Both the position numbers and the translations under genes were made by a program. DNA of 64,000 bases from JAEUQQ01 sp963697285. GTDB lineage: Bacteria > Acidobacteriota > Vicinamibacteria > Vicinamibacterales > JAFNAJ01. The DNA lies in the NCBI GenBank assembly GCA_963697285.1, contig CAVONI010000009.1, positions 354,239-418,238 on the forward strand. Direction: 5' to 3'. Positions 8,447-16,854 of this stretch are shown piece after piece. Every line of letters starts with the position of its first letter. The stretch's first letter is position 1. Under the pieces are notes generated by a model. That model saw only the letters and a list, made by a program, of their open reading frames with translations. It did not search any database and was not told where the DNA came from.

Positions 8447-9622
8447 CTAGAGCATCTCTTCGTCGAGCACGCGCAGGCCGCGCTCGAAGCGGTCGGGGGC
8501 GAACATGCTCACGTCGATCGCCGAGCGGCCATCGACGATGAGCGACGCCAGCGTCCATCCCGTGGCGGGCGACAGCATCAGCCCGTGTCCGCTGAACCCG
8601 CACGCAAGGTAGAAGCCGCCAAGCGACGGGTGCTCGCCCAGCAGCGGGCTGTGGTCGTCGGTCACCTCGTAGAGCCCCGACCACGACGCCACGTGCCGCG
8701 CGTCCTCATACGACGGCAGGTACAGGCGCAGCGTCGGCGCAAACGACTCCTTCCACCTCGAGTCGTCCACGTCGAACCGTTCGCCGGCGGGTTCGTCGCG
8801 CTGCGTCCATCCGCACACGATGTGCGCTGGCAGGCTGGGTTCGAGCGGAGCCTCGTAGCGCCAGTGCAGCCCGGACGGCGTCGTGACGACGGGCAGGTCG
8901 AACGCCGAGCCCGGCGGCAGCGACGCGCGGAACAACTGCTGCCGCACGGGGACCACGGGCACGAGCACGTCCGCAAGGGCGCCGATGGTCCCGGAATACG
9001 CACCGGCCGCGCAGACGATGTGCTCGGTCGCGATGTAGTCGCCTGTCGAGAGCGCCACGCCAGACACACGGTCGTTGTCGGCGCGCAACCCGATCACTTC
9101 GCCTGTCACGAACGTCGCACCCGCGTCCACAGCCAGGGCACGCATGCCCTGCAGGACCATGCGCGGATTCAGGCAGCCGTCCTCGGGCCCGAAGATGCCG
9201 AAGGCGATGTCGTCGACGACGAGGCCGGGGACGCGCCCGGCCACCTGTTCGGCCGTCAACCGCTCCACGGCTGCGCCACAGGCCCGCTGGACGTCGAGCC
9301 GTCGCTCGAAGCGGTCGGCGGCCGCGGGATCCACCAGGAACATGTACCCGCACTGCGCGAAGCCGATGCGCGCGGTATGCCCGATCGATGCCAGGCGGGC
9401 GTCGAGATCCCTGAAGAACGCGACGCTGTGACGTGCCAGCTCGATGTTCGTGCGGGTTCCGTACAGCTGCCTCACGCCCCCGAAGGCCAGGCTCGACGAG
9501 GCACGGACGTAGGTCGTGTCTCGCTCGACCACCACGACGCGGGTGACGCCGCGTTCACGCAGATGAAGGGCGATGCTCGAGCCGACCACGCCGCCGCCGA
9601 TCACCACCACGTCAGCTGTCAC
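8447..9622 (-). CDS. FAD-dependent oxidoreductase, DAO family
   Basis: A 391-residue flavoprotein with an N-terminal Rossmann dinucleotide-binding motif (VVVIGGGVVGSSIALHLRE) and the DAO-fold C-terminal segment containing GLYEVTDDHSPLLGEHP and CGFSGHGLMLSPATG, which resembles sarcosine/glycine/proline oxidase-type enzymes. It likely oxidises an amino acid or secondary amine; the substrate is not predictable. Pyruvate kinase lies 18 bp upstream on the same strand. The stop codon lies 5 bp from repeat copy A. Confidence 0.85.
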   Translation of the reverse strand: MTADVVVIGGGVVGSSIALHLRERGVTRVVVVERDTTYVRASSSLAFGGVRQLYGTRTNIELARHSVAFFRDLDARLASIGHTARIGFAQCGYMFLVDPAAADRFERRLDVQRACGAAVERLTAEQVAGRVPGLVVDDIAFGIFGPEDGCLNPRMVLQGMRALAVDAGATFVTGEVIGLRADNDRVSGVALSTGDYIATEHIVCAAGAYSGTIGALADVLVPVVPVRQQLFRASLPPGSAFDLPVVTTPSGLHWRYEAPLEPSLPAHIVCGWTQRDEPAGERFDVDDSRWKESFAPTLRLYLPSYEDARHVASWSGLYEVTDDHSPLLGEHPSLGGFYLACGFSGHGLMLSPATGWTLASLIVDGRSAIDVSMFAPDRFERGLRVLDEEML

Positions 9623-9640
9623 GGGTTCCTCGCCGTCGAC

Positions 9641-11056
9641 TCAGCATTGCACCTGGTGTATGCGCAGGAAGTTGGCGCCCGGGCGCGTCAACTCGGCATT
9701 CACGCTGACGAACACGACCGCGTCGCCGGCCGTGATCGAACCGCGCGCGAGGAGTTCGCTTTCGACATCGCTGCTGATGGTGGCGAGCGTGAGGTCGGGC
9801 ATGAGGATGGGCGTCACGCCGCGATGCAGCACGAGGCGCCTGGCCAGGCCGGGATCGGTCACGGCGGCGAAGATCGGGATGGGCGGACGGAACGCCGACA
9901 ACACGCGCGCGGTGCGCCCCTGCCGCGTCACCGCCACGATGGCCTTCGCCTGCGCCACGCGCGCCAGCGTGACCGCCGCCTCGCACAGCGCGCGGCTGTG
10001 TGCCAGCGGGATCACCCGCTCACTGGCCACGATCCCCCTGCGCCGCATGCCCTCGGCGTCGCGGATGACCGCATCGAGCGTCTGCACGGTGCGCCGCGGG
10101 TTGACACCGACCGCCGTCTCGCCCGACAGCATGATGGCGTCGGCGCGGTCGTCGACGGCGTTGGCCGCGTCGCTGACCTCGGCACGCGTCGGACGCGGCT
10201 CGGTACGCATCGACTCGAACACCTGCGTCGCGACGATCACCGGGATGCCGCGAAGGAGGGCACCATGGGTGATCTCCTTCTGGATGCGCGGCACGCGTTC
10301 CAGCGGCATCTCGAGGCCGAGATCGCCGCGCGCCACCATCACGCCATCCGACACGTCGAGCACCTCGTCGATCGCCGCGACGGCCTCCGGCCGCTCGATC
10401 TTCGCGATCACGGGCAGGTGCGGCGCCCCGAAACCTGCTGCCGCCTCGCGCAGCCTGGTGACGTCGGATGCCGACTGCACGAAGCTCAGGGCGACGAAGT
10501 CGACGCCGTGCGCGATGCCGAACTGGAGGTCGACCAGGTCCTTCCCGGTCAGGCTCGACGCCGGCAGCGTCACGCCCGGAGCGCTGATGCCCTTGTGCTG
10601 CCCCAGGTCGCCGCCATTCAGCACCGTGGCGACGATCTCGTCGCCATCCGTGCGCTCGACCGTCAGCTCGATCTTGCCGTCGTCGAGCAGGAGGCGATCC
10701 CCGCCCTTGACCGACCGGGCGAGCGGCGCGTAGGTCGTCGATACCCGTTCGGCGGTGCCCGCGAAATCGCCCGTGGCGATGCGCAAGGTCGCACCGTCGT
10801 CGAGCCGTACCGCGACCCCGCCCACCAGGCTGCCCGTGCGGATCTTGGGCCCGCTCAGGTCTTGCAGGATGGCGACCACGCGGCCCGACCGCTCGGCCGC
10901 GGCGCGCACGCGGGCGACCACCTGCGCGTGGGCCTGGTGCGAACCGTGCGAGAAGTTGAGGCGGAACACGTCGACGCCTGCGGCGATCAACGCGTCGAGC
11001 TGCGCGTCGGTGTCGCACGCCGGTCCGACCGTGGCGACGATCTTCGTATGTCTCAC
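9641..11056 (-). CDS. pyk: Pyruvate kinase
   Basis: A 471-residue glycolytic enzyme converting phosphoenolpyruvate and ADP to pyruvate and ATP in the cytoplasm. The N terminus reads TKIVATVGPAC and VFRLNFSHGSHQ. The active-site lysine region is PVIAKIERPEAV and the metal/substrate loop is MVARGDLGLEMPLERVP. The signature ATQVFESM..PRPTRAEVSDAAN and the block DAIMLSGETAVG follow. It has standard length and all key residues. The start at 11056 fits the family N terminus. Confidence 0.97.
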   Translation of the reverse strand: MRHTKIVATVGPACDTDAQLDALIAAGVDVFRLNFSHGSHQAHAQVVARVRAAAERSGRVVAILQDLSGPKIRTGSLVGGVAVRLDDGATLRIATGDFAGTAERVSTTYAPLARSVKGGDRLLLDDGKIELTVERTDGDEIVATVLNGGDLGQHKGISAPGVTLPASSLTGKDLVDLQFGIAHGVDFVALSFVQSASDVTRLREAAAGFGAPHLPVIAKIERPEAVAAIDEVLDVSDGVMVARGDLGLEMPLERVPRIQKEITHGALLRGIPVIVATQVFESMRTEPRPTRAEVSDAANAVDDRADAIMLSGETAVGVNPRRTVQTLDAVIRDAEGMRRRGIVASERVIPLAHSRALCEAAVTLARVAQAKAIVAVTRQGRTARVLSAFRPPIPIFAAVTDPGLARRLVLHRGVTPILMPDLTLATISSDVESELLARGSITAGDAVVFVSVNAELTRPGANFLRIHQVQC

Positions 11057-11171
11057 TGGAAGGAGCTTACAATTCCCGCCGTCGATCGACTAATACTTCC
11101 GGAGTCATGGGCATGAGCCGATTGCAGTCATACGGGCGGTGTGTCGAAGCGTCGAGCCGGGCGGAGTCGAT

Positions 11172-12752
11172 ATGACGCTCGACGCCTGGCTCCAGGCGGC
11201 AACCGTTGACGCCGAGTGCCGCGGGCTTCCGGATGTCGTCCCCCTGCTGGCCGGCCTGGCGCCCGCGCTCGCCGCGCTTCGAGGGGCCGCCTGGCTGGTG
11301 CACGCCGACGGCCAGCCGCCACGCGACGGGCTGGTGAACTGGTGGCACAAGGCCGCCGAGCCCGACGCGGCCCTGCCACCGCACACCCCGGCCGCCCGCG
11401 ACCGCAGCCAGTCCATCCGGATGTTGGCGCGTGCCCTCCGCAGCGGGCGGATCACCTCGCGCTCGCTGCTCGACGACACCCTGGAGCGGTTGGCCGCCAC
11501 GCAGCCCGACCTCAACGCGTTCATCACCGTCCTCGGCGACGATGCCAGGCGTGAGGCCGAACGTCGCGACGCGGAACTGCGCGCCGGACGCGATCGCGGA
11601 TGGCTGCACGGGCTGCCCATCTCGGTCAAGGATCTGATCGACATCGACGGCGTGGCCACGACCGCCGCCTCGGCGCTTCGACGCGATCACCGCGCCAGCC
11701 TCGATGCGGCGTGCGTGACCGCCCTCCGCGATGCCGGCGCGGTGCTCATCGGCAAGACCAACCTGCACGAGTTCGCCTTCGGGACGACGAACGAGGACTC
11801 GGCGTTCGGCCCGGTACGCCATCCGCTCGACCACGCACGGTGGCCCGGTGGATCGAGCGGGGGGTCCGCGGCGGCGGTCGCGGCGGGCATCGGCGTCGCG
11901 TCGATCGGCACCGACACGGGAGGCTCCATCCGCATCCCGTCGGCGGTGTGCGGCCTCGTGGGCCTGAAACCCACGTTCGACGAGGTCTCCTGCGCAGGCG
12001 TCGTGCCCCTCGGTGTCACGCTCGATCACGTCGGGCCGCTGGCGCGGTCGGTTGACGATGCCGCCATCGTGTTCGAGGCGTTGTGTGGACGTCCCACCAG
12101 CGTGAGCGGCAACGAGGAGGAGCATCCGGGCGAGTTGCGCGGGATGAAGATCGCACGACTGCGTGGCTACTTCGAGCAGCGGCTCGAGCCCGGCGTGCGA
12201 CTGGCCTACCGGCAGGCCGTGGATGCCATGGTTCGGGCGGGAGCCCAGGTCTACGACGTACAACTCGGCTACACGGACGACATCGCTCCCGTGTACCTCG
12301 CGACCGTGCTCGCCGAGGCCGCCGCCTACCACGCGGCCACGCTCGACGCTCGCGGCGACGCGTACACGCACAACGTCAGGATCAGGCTCGAGATGAGCCG
12401 GTACGTGCTCGGCGAGGATTACGTGCGCGCACAGCAGGGGCGCGCCGTGTTCAGGCGCGAAGTCGACCAGGTCATCGACCAGATCGGGCCGATCATCCTG
12501 CCGACCGTGCCGCTCACCGCGCAGCCCATCGGCACGTCCAGCATCGAGATCGACGGCAAGAGCGACAGCATCCGGAACCTGACACTGCGGCTGACCCAGC
12601 TGTTCAACCTCACCGGGCATCCGGCGATCACGATGCCGTGCGGAGCGGCCGCTGGACTCCCCGTCGGCATCCAGGTCGTCGGCGCGCGCCGGCGCACGCG
12701 TGGGCTGATCGACGTCGCCCGACGCATCGAACGGGTCCTGGCAGGGATGTAG
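11172..12752 (+). CDS. Amidase signature family protein
   Basis: About 526 residues. The amidase signature core has the catalytic Ser-cisSer-Lys triad: lysine in PISVKDLIDI, the cis-serine in WPGGSSGGSAAAV and the nucleophile in GTDTGGSIRIPS. An extra N-terminal stretch of about 75 residues precedes the core. The ATG at 11172 has a GCGGAG element a few bases upstream; a GTG at 11139 is the alternative. The family hydrolyses amides, including GatA, but no gatB/gatC neighbours are seen, so a stand-alone amidase is more likely. It is divergent from pyruvate kinase. Confidence 0.88.
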   Translation: MTLDAWLQAATVDAECRGLPDVVPLLAGLAPALAALRGAAWLVHADGQPPRDGLVNWWHKAAEPDAALPPHTPAARDRSQSIRMLARALRSGRITSRSLLDDTLERLAATQPDLNAFITVLGDDARREAERRDAELRAGRDRGWLHGLPISVKDLIDIDGVATTAASALRRDHRASLDAACVTALRDAGAVLIGKTNLHEFAFGTTNEDSAFGPVRHPLDHARWPGGSSGGSAAAVAAGIGVASIGTDTGGSIRIPSAVCGLVGLKPTFDEVSCAGVVPLGVTLDHVGPLARSVDDAAIVFEALCGRPTSVSGNEEEHPGELRGMKIARLRGYFEQRLEPGVRLAYRQAVDAMVRAGAQVYDVQLGYTDDIAPVYLATVLAEAAAYHAATLDARGDAYTHNVRIRLEMSRYVLGEDYVRAQQGRAVFRREVDQVIDQIGPIILPTVPLTAQPIGTSSIEIDGKSDSIRNLTLRLTQLFNLTGHPAITMPCGAAAGLPVGIQVVGARRRTRGLIDVARRIERVLAGM

Positions 12753-12766
12753 GACGATGACACCCC

Positions 12767-13798
12767 GTGTTTGCGCAGTTCTTCCATCGTTGGGAACGTC
12801 AGCTCGCAGCGTCTTCGACCGACCGCGTCGTCAGGCCGTTCGACTGGGGACTCGAGTGGCTTCCTCACGAGGAGCAGGCGCGTCCCGGTCAGCCCGGTGA
12901 CATCGTCGAGGCGTGGGCGACCCGGGCGGCGGCGGAGTCCGATTCGTTCTTCGCCACCACCCCGGCCCCTCACTACGCGCTGAGCGCGACAGGCGAGCTG
13001 CAGTTCGACAGCGCCTTCACGACTCCGCATCCCGTCAACAACGTCGTCCACGGCCGCTATTTCGAGGGGCGCCCGGTGAAGGGCGCCCGCCACCGGCCCG
13101 CCGTCGTCGTGCTGCCGCAGTGGAACTCAGACGCCGAGGGGCACATCGGCCTGGCGAAGCTGCTCGCCCATTTCGGGATGAGCGCGGTGCGTCTCAGCCT
13201 GCCGTACCACGACGTCCGCAAGCCCGCGGAACTGAATCGCGCCGACTACATCGTCTCGTCGAACATCGGGCGGACCCTGCAGGTGTGCCGGCAGGCCGTG
13301 CTCGATGCACGGCGGGCCGCGATGTGGCTGGCGTCGCGCGGCTACGACCGCATCGGCATTCTCGGCACGAGCCTGGGTTCCTGCCTGTCGATGCTGACGG
13401 CCGCGCACGAGCCCCTGATCAGCGCCGTCGCCCTGAACCACGTCTCGCCCTACTTCGCCGACGTCATCTGGGAAGGGCTCTCGACCTCGCACGTGCGCGA
13501 GGGCCTCGGCAACCACATCGACCTCGAGCGCCTGCGCCGCGTCTGGGCACCAATCAGTCCCCAGACCTACCTGGCGCGGATGCGAACGAGGCAGGTCCTG
13601 CTGGTGTACGCGCGGTACGACCTCTCGTTCCCGCTCCACCTGTCGCACGAGCTCATCGCGGCGTTCAGGCAGGATGGACAGCGTCCGAAGGTCGCGATGC
13701 TGCCGTGCGGCCACTACAGCACCGGCGTGGCCCCGTTCAAGTACCTGGATGGTTTCGTGCTGACGAAGTTCCTGCGGAACGCCTTGCTTCGCGCGTAG
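12767..13798 (+). CDS. Alpha/beta hydrolase, ABHD18-like family
   Basis: A 343-residue protein with an alpha/beta-hydrolase core. The nucleophile elbow is GTSLGSCLSM, a candidate catalytic Asp lies in LVYARYDLSFP and a candidate His in MLPCGHYSTGV. The block VVVLPQWNSDAEGH with RLSLPYHD resembles the ABHD18 (formerly DUF2048) group. No signal peptide is seen. It starts with GTG 14 bp after the amidase stop on the same strand, so the two may be co-transcribed. The substrate is unknown. Confidence 0.75.
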   Translation: MFAQFFHRWERQLAASSTDRVVRPFDWGLEWLPHEEQARPGQPGDIVEAWATRAAAESDSFFATTPAPHYALSATGELQFDSAFTTPHPVNNVVHGRYFEGRPVKGARHRPAVVVLPQWNSDAEGHIGLAKLLAHFGMSAVRLSLPYHDVRKPAELNRADYIVSSNIGRTLQVCRQAVLDARRAAMWLASRGYDRIGILGTSLGSCLSMLTAAHEPLISAVALNHVSPYFADVIWEGLSTSHVREGLGNHIDLERLRRVWAPISPQTYLARMRTRQVLLVYARYDLSFPLHLSHELIAAFRQDGQRPKVAMLPCGHYSTGVAPFKYLDGFVLTKFLRNALLRA

Positions 13799-13855
13799 CG
13801 GCCAGCGATACGACCCGATTGACCCGACTGGCCAACGACCCGTGGTCGGGCTGGG

Positions 13856-14059
13856 TTACAGGTAGCGCAGCACGCCCTTCAGGGCGCCGTAGAGCACGTC
13901 GGCCACGGCCCGCACGAGCGGGGTGACTTCGCCCTCGTTGAGGGCATCGGCGACGGTCACGGGATCGGTCAACAGCAGCCAGAAGATGGCCGCGGCGAGC
14001 GTGACGGCAACGAGGGTTGCCACGCCGGCGACACTGAGACCAAGACGCGCGAGGCTCAT
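13856..14059 (-). CDS. Small single-span membrane protein, unknown function
   Basis: A 67-residue product with one clear hydrophobic helix near the N terminus (SVAGVATLVAVTLAAAIFWL) followed by an amphipathic tail ending LYGALKGVLRYL. It follows the M16 peptidase genes on the same strand after a 124-bp gap. I do not recognise a family. The good membrane segment and high-GC codon pattern support a real gene. Confidence 0.55.
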   Translation of the reverse strand: MSLARLGLSVAGVATLVAVTLAAAIFWLLLTDPVTVADALNEGEVTPLVRAVADVLYGALKGVLRYL

Positions 14060-14183
14060 GACTGAGGGGCCAACCGCGGATCAGACGATCAATCCACCCG
14101 TCTGGTTCTCGCCTTCGAGATCGACCCCCGACACTCTCGCAGAGGCGCACGCCCCGCGCAAGTCCTGTCTGCGTCCCGGCAGC

Positions 14184-15545
14184 TCAGCCTTCGAGCACCA
14201 CCACGCGCGGCATCACGTCGCGCAGTTCGCCTTCGACCTTCGCCCGATCGCCCACCACCACGGCGAACATGTCGTCTGACACCATCCAGCGCGCCGCCGT
14301 CCGCGTCACCGCCTCGACGTCCACCTGCCTGACGCGATCGACGTAGGTTTCGAAGTAGTCGTCTGGCAGCCCGTACAGGGCGGCCTGCATGCACGAGCGC
14401 GCGATCTGGTTTCCTGTTTCGAAGCTGCGAGGGTACCCGCGCGTCAGGCCGGCGCGCGCCAGGTCGAGTTCGCGGTCAGTGAGGGGACGACGTGTCCCGA
14501 TGTCGTCGCACTCGCGCAGGATCTCGCGCACCGACGCCGCGGTGGCATCGGTCTGCACGCTGGTCTGGACGACGAACGCGCCTGGACCGATGCGGAAGTC
14601 GAAGCCACTGCGCACGCCGTAGGTGTACCCCTTGTCCTCGCGCAGGTTCAGGTTGATGCGGCTGACGAACTGGCCGCCGAGCGCCGCGTTCATGACGATC
14701 AGCTCGAAGTACTCGGGGGTCGATCGCGGGGGGGCCAGGCGTCCGACGCGGATCTCGGACTGCGGCGCGCCAGGCCGATCCACGAGGAACAATGTGCCCG
14801 ACACGTCGGCCGCCGGCGCACGGGTGACCGGCGCCCGGGCCACGCTGCGCGTGCTCGCTCCCATCGCGCCGAACGACGCCTCGACGGCGGCACGCATCTC
14901 GGCGTGCGACATCTGCCCGACGACGACGGCAAGGCAGCGATCGACGCCGAAGTGCGACTCGTGAAACGCCCGCACGTCGGCAACGCCCATCGACGCCAGC
15001 GACACGTCCGACCCGATCGACAAATGGCCGTACGGATGCCCTTCGAACAATCGCTCGACGAACACACGCTCGGCGATGGCCGACGGCACGTCCTTCATCT
15101 GGGCGACGCGCTGGCGCCGCAGGTCGCGCACGCGCTCGATCTCGTGGGTGTCGAACCTCGGGCGATACGCCACGTCGGCCAGCAGGTGCGCCGCATCGAG
15201 CATGGTCGCTTCGAGCGTCGTGATGTCGAGCGTCGTCGCCTCGGTGCCGCACTCGATCTCGAGCGACGCGCCGAGGCTGGCAATGGCGTCGTGCAGGGCC
15301 AGTGAATCGCGCATGCCCGCCCCGTCGTCGAGCGAGTCGGCCGTCAGGGCGGCGAGGCCCTCGGCGCCAGCCGGGTCCTCGCACCCCCCGGCCCGCACCA
15401 GCAGGAGCAGCGACACCATGGGCACGTTTCGGTGTTCGACCGTCCAGACGGGCAGCCCGTTGGCGAGTTCGTGGCGCTGGGTGCGCGGCAGGTGGAGCGG
15501 CGCCTCATCGCGCACGAACGGGAGGCGCGATCGATCGACGCTCAC
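14184..15545 (-). CDS. M16-family peptidase homologue, catalytically inactive partner
   Basis: A 453-residue protein with two M16 half-domains. The zinc-binding HxxEH is absent: the equivalent helix reads GAEGLAALTADSLDDGA. The C-terminal half keeps the partner motif LREDKGYTYGVRSGF, which supplies the Arg-Tyr pair in the heterodimer partner. This is the usual layout of the non-catalytic subunit of bacterial M16B heterodimers. Its ATG overlaps the stop of the active M16 gene (ATGA), indicating coupled translation. No signal peptide is obvious. Confidence 0.85.
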   Translation of the reverse strand: MSVDRSRLPFVRDEAPLHLPRTQRHELANGLPVWTVEHRNVPMVSLLLLVRAGGCEDPAGAEGLAALTADSLDDGAGMRDSLALHDAIASLGASLEIECGTEATTLDITTLEATMLDAAHLLADVAYRPRFDTHEIERVRDLRRQRVAQMKDVPSAIAERVFVERLFEGHPYGHLSIGSDVSLASMGVADVRAFHESHFGVDRCLAVVVGQMSHAEMRAAVEASFGAMGASTRSVARAPVTRAPAADVSGTLFLVDRPGAPQSEIRVGRLAPPRSTPEYFELIVMNAALGGQFVSRINLNLREDKGYTYGVRSGFDFRIGPGAFVVQTSVQTDATAASVREILRECDDIGTRRPLTDRELDLARAGLTRGYPRSFETGNQIARSCMQAALYGLPDDYFETYVDRVRQVDVEAVTRTAARWMVSDDMFAVVVGDRAKVEGELRDVMPRVVVLEG

Positions 15546-16846
15546 GATGCCACCGCGTCGGTCGCGCCGGGCAGGCCAAGATCGCGACGCCCGCGCGGAA
15601 CGATGCCGAGCGCCACGCGTGGGCTCTCGAGGCAGGCAGCCGCTGCCGCGCGCACGCGGTCGGCAGTCGCCGCGCGATAGCGCGCGAGGTCACGGCCAAA
15701 CGCGCCGGGATCGTCCAGGAACACGTTGTAGGCATTGAGCTGGTCTGACTTGCCGCTGAAGCCGCCGATGGTCTGGAGGCGTTGCACGAATCCGGCTTCT
15801 GCCTGCGCGCGTCCGCGGATCATCTCGGGAGCGGTCGGGCCGTCGGTGGCGACGTCGCGCAGGGCAGCGTCGATCTCGGCGCAGATCGTGCCGAGCGAGA
15901 CGCCGGATGCGGCCGTGGCGATGACCTGGAACATCCCCGCCAGCTCACGCGAACTCTGGTAGGCGGCGACGTCCAGGGCGATCCGCCGCTCGTGCACCAG
16001 CTTGCGGAAGAGTCGTGACGTCTTGCCGTTCGACAGCAGGTCGGCCAGGAGGTCGAATTCCGCGTCGCCGTCGCCGAACAGCCCCGGCGAGTGCCACGCC
16101 AGGTAGAGGCGCGGGAACTCGACGCGGTCCTCGAGGACCAGGCGCACCTCGCGATCGAGCGTGACGGGCGGCGGCACGACAGGAGGAACGAGCGGGCCTG
16201 CCGCGATGGCCCCGAAGTACTGCTCGGCCAGGTCGAAGGCACCCGCCGCCTCGACGTCACCCGCGATCGTCAACGAGGCATTTGCCGGATGGTAGTACCG
16301 CGCGAAGAACGCCGACACGTCGTCGAGCGTCGCGGCGCGGATGTCGGCAACGTCGCCGATCGTGGGCCAGTAGTAGGGGTGCGTCGGCGGATACAGCGCG
16401 TGCGCGATCGCGATCTGCGCGAACCCGTACGGCCGGTTCTCGTAATTCTGCCGGCGCTCGTTGAGCACCACGTCGCGCTGGTTGTCGAGCTTCTCCTGCG
16501 TCAGCGCCGGAAGCAGCCACCCCATGCGATCCGACTCCATCCACAGGGCGCGATCGAGGGCGCCGGTCGGCACCACTTCCCAGTAGTTGGTGCGGTCGGC
16601 GTTCGTGGACCCGTTCAGCGACGCCCCGGCTTCCTGCAACGGGGGGAAGTAGCCGTGGTCGTGGTGAGCCGAACCCTCGAACATCAGGTGCTCGAAGAGG
16701 TGGGCGAATCCCGTGAGTCCGGGACGCTCGTTCTTCGATCCCACGTGGTACCACACGTTGACCGCGACGATGGGGAGGTCGCGATCCTCGTGGACGATCA
16801 CGTCGAGGCCGTTGGCCAGCGTGCGCTTCTCGAAGGCAATCTGCAT
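15542..16846 (-). CDS. M16-family zinc metallopeptidase, catalytic subunit
   Basis: About 434 residues. The inverted zinc motif HxxEH is present as AHLFEHLMFEGS, with the downstream glutamate in the DNQRDVVLNERRQNYE region. It pairs with the inactive homologue encoded immediately downstream. The start is either ATG 16846 or a GTG at 16858 that overlaps the upstream ggt stop (GTGA). The much longer open frame upstream lies inside ggt and looks non-coding. The enzyme probably degrades peptides. Confidence 0.9.
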   Translation of the reverse strand: MQIAFEKRTLANGLDVIVHEDRDLPIVAVNVWYHVGSKNERPGLTGFAHLFEHLMFEGSAHHDHGYFPPLQEAGASLNGSTNADRTNYWEVVPTGALDRALWMESDRMGWLLPALTQEKLDNQRDVVLNERRQNYENRPYGFAQIAIAHALYPPTHPYYWPTIGDVADIRAATLDDVSAFFARYYHPANASLTIAGDVEAAGAFDLAEQYFGAIAAGPLVPPVVPPPVTLDREVRLVLEDRVEFPRLYLAWHSPGLFGDGDAEFDLLADLLSNGKTSRLFRKLVHERRIALDVAAYQSSRELAGMFQVIATAASGVSLGTICAEIDAALRDVATDGPTAPEMIRGRAQAEAGFVQRLQTIGGFSGKSDQLNAYNVFLDDPGAFGRDLARYRAATADRVRAAAAACLESPRVALGIVPRGRRDLGLPGATDAVAS

Positions 16847-16854
16847 GTATGGAT

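Noticed and set aside
8585..11116. 843-codon plus-strand open frame over the FAD oxidoreductase and pyruvate kinase genes
   Set aside because: It spans two well-identified genes on the other strand and shows no domain; such shadows are expected at this GC content.
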